The notes under the pieces were generated by a model, which did no database searches, was not told the origin of the DNA, and worked only from the letters and a program-made list of their open reading frames with translations. 32,082 bases of DNA. Origin: Rhodocyclales bacterium (GTDB lineage: Bacteria; Pseudomonadota; Gammaproteobacteria; Burkholderiales; Rhodocyclaceae). Positions 31,880 to 32,082 of the stretch are shown in pieces. The stretch is from NCBI GenBank assembly GCA_026399415.1, contig JAPLQZ010000069.1:1-32082 (forward strand), read 5' to 3'. Position 1 is the first letter of the stretch; each line of letters begins with the position of its first letter. Position numbers and translations under genes: made by a program.

Positions 31880-31920
31880 GTTGCGACTACAATGCAGAAA
31901 ACTTTGAGGAGGAACATGTC

Positions 31921-32082
31921 ATGGAAAAGATCTGGCTCAAAAATTATCAGGCAAACGTGCCCGCCGAAATCGATCTCGATGAATTCCGCTCGATCGGCGA
32001 CCTGTTCGCCAAGAGCGTAAAGCTTTACGGGCCGCGCAAGGCCTACATCAACATGGACAAGGCGATCACTTACGCCGAACTC
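31921..32082 (+). CDS. fadD: FadD-like long-chain acyl-CoA ligase (5' part only)
   Basis: Only 54 codons are in the window. The start MEKIWLKNYQANVPAEIDLDEFRSIGDLF and then AYINMDKAITYAEL matches the N-terminus of FadD-type long-chain fatty acid:CoA ligases, before the AMP-binding motifs. These enzymes activate fatty acids to acyl-CoA with ATP. The ATG at 31921 has GAGGAGGAA about 6 nt upstream. An overlapping ATG at 31916 is in another frame. The remainder lies outside the window. Confidence 0.8.
   Translation, partial: MEKIWLKNYQANVPAEIDLDEFRSIGDLFAKSVKLYGPRKAYINMDKAITYAEL

Overview
The window is about 32 kb of GC-rich DNA. It has no tRNA, rRNA, insertion sequence or CRISPR array that I can see. 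The gene content points to a denitrifying betaproteobacterium, most likely Rhodocyclales-like: a Sec-exported (clade II type) nitrous oxide reductase cluster, a cytochrome cd1 nitrite reductase operon with a fused nirDL, and FNR/DNR-type TTGAT-N4-ATCAA boxes. The taxon is inferred from gene style; I could not search a database.

Layout. (1) 1-11006, minus strand: a long nos cluster read in the order nosZ, monoheme cytochrome c, diheme cytochrome c, nosB, nosD, nosG, nosH, nosF, nosL, nosY, a TlpA-like thioredoxin and a UbiA/MenA-like prenyltransferase cut by the window edge. No nosR or nosX is present, so electrons probably reach NosZ through NosG/NosH and the two small cytochromes. (2) 11007-11215: a divergent control region with an exact 17-bp tandem duplication carrying two identical FNR/DNR boxes. 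(3) 11216-12429, plus strand: a small membrane-anchored protein with a Met-containing segment and a cytochrome c4-like diheme protein. (4) 12439-17913, minus strand: nirS, a cupredoxin, nirC, nirF, nirDL, nirG and a broken nirH. NirS reduces nitrite; the others supply electrons or build heme d1. nirJ, nirE and nirN are not in the window. (5) 17914-22375: an FNR/DNR box and a perfect inverted repeat upstream of nirS, then a divergent cobalamin riboswitch followed by btuB, btuC and btuD. (6) 22497-25137: a two-subunit molybdenum hydroxylase of the isoquinoline oxidoreductase type. (7) 25336-29587, plus strand: a DksA paralogue lacking three of the four zinc cysteines, an XRE-type HTH protein, a DUF6279-type lipoprotein, YcaO and a minimal ProQ/FinO protein. 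(8) 29607-32082: btuF on the minus strand, an alpha/beta hydrolase, a terminator and the start of a fadD-like acyl-CoA ligase.

Working together, the nir and nos blocks cover nitrite to NO and N2O to N2; nitrate and NO reductases are not in the window. The btu genes would import vitamin B12 under riboswitch control. The most notable items are the internal deletion and frameshift in nirH, the duplicated FNR/DNR box upstream of nosZ, strong stem-loops and an internal FNR/DNR box that divide the nos cluster into likely expression segments, and two small uncharacterised redox or copper proteins (11216-11686 and 15762-16070). I did not find a clearly novel multi-gene system.
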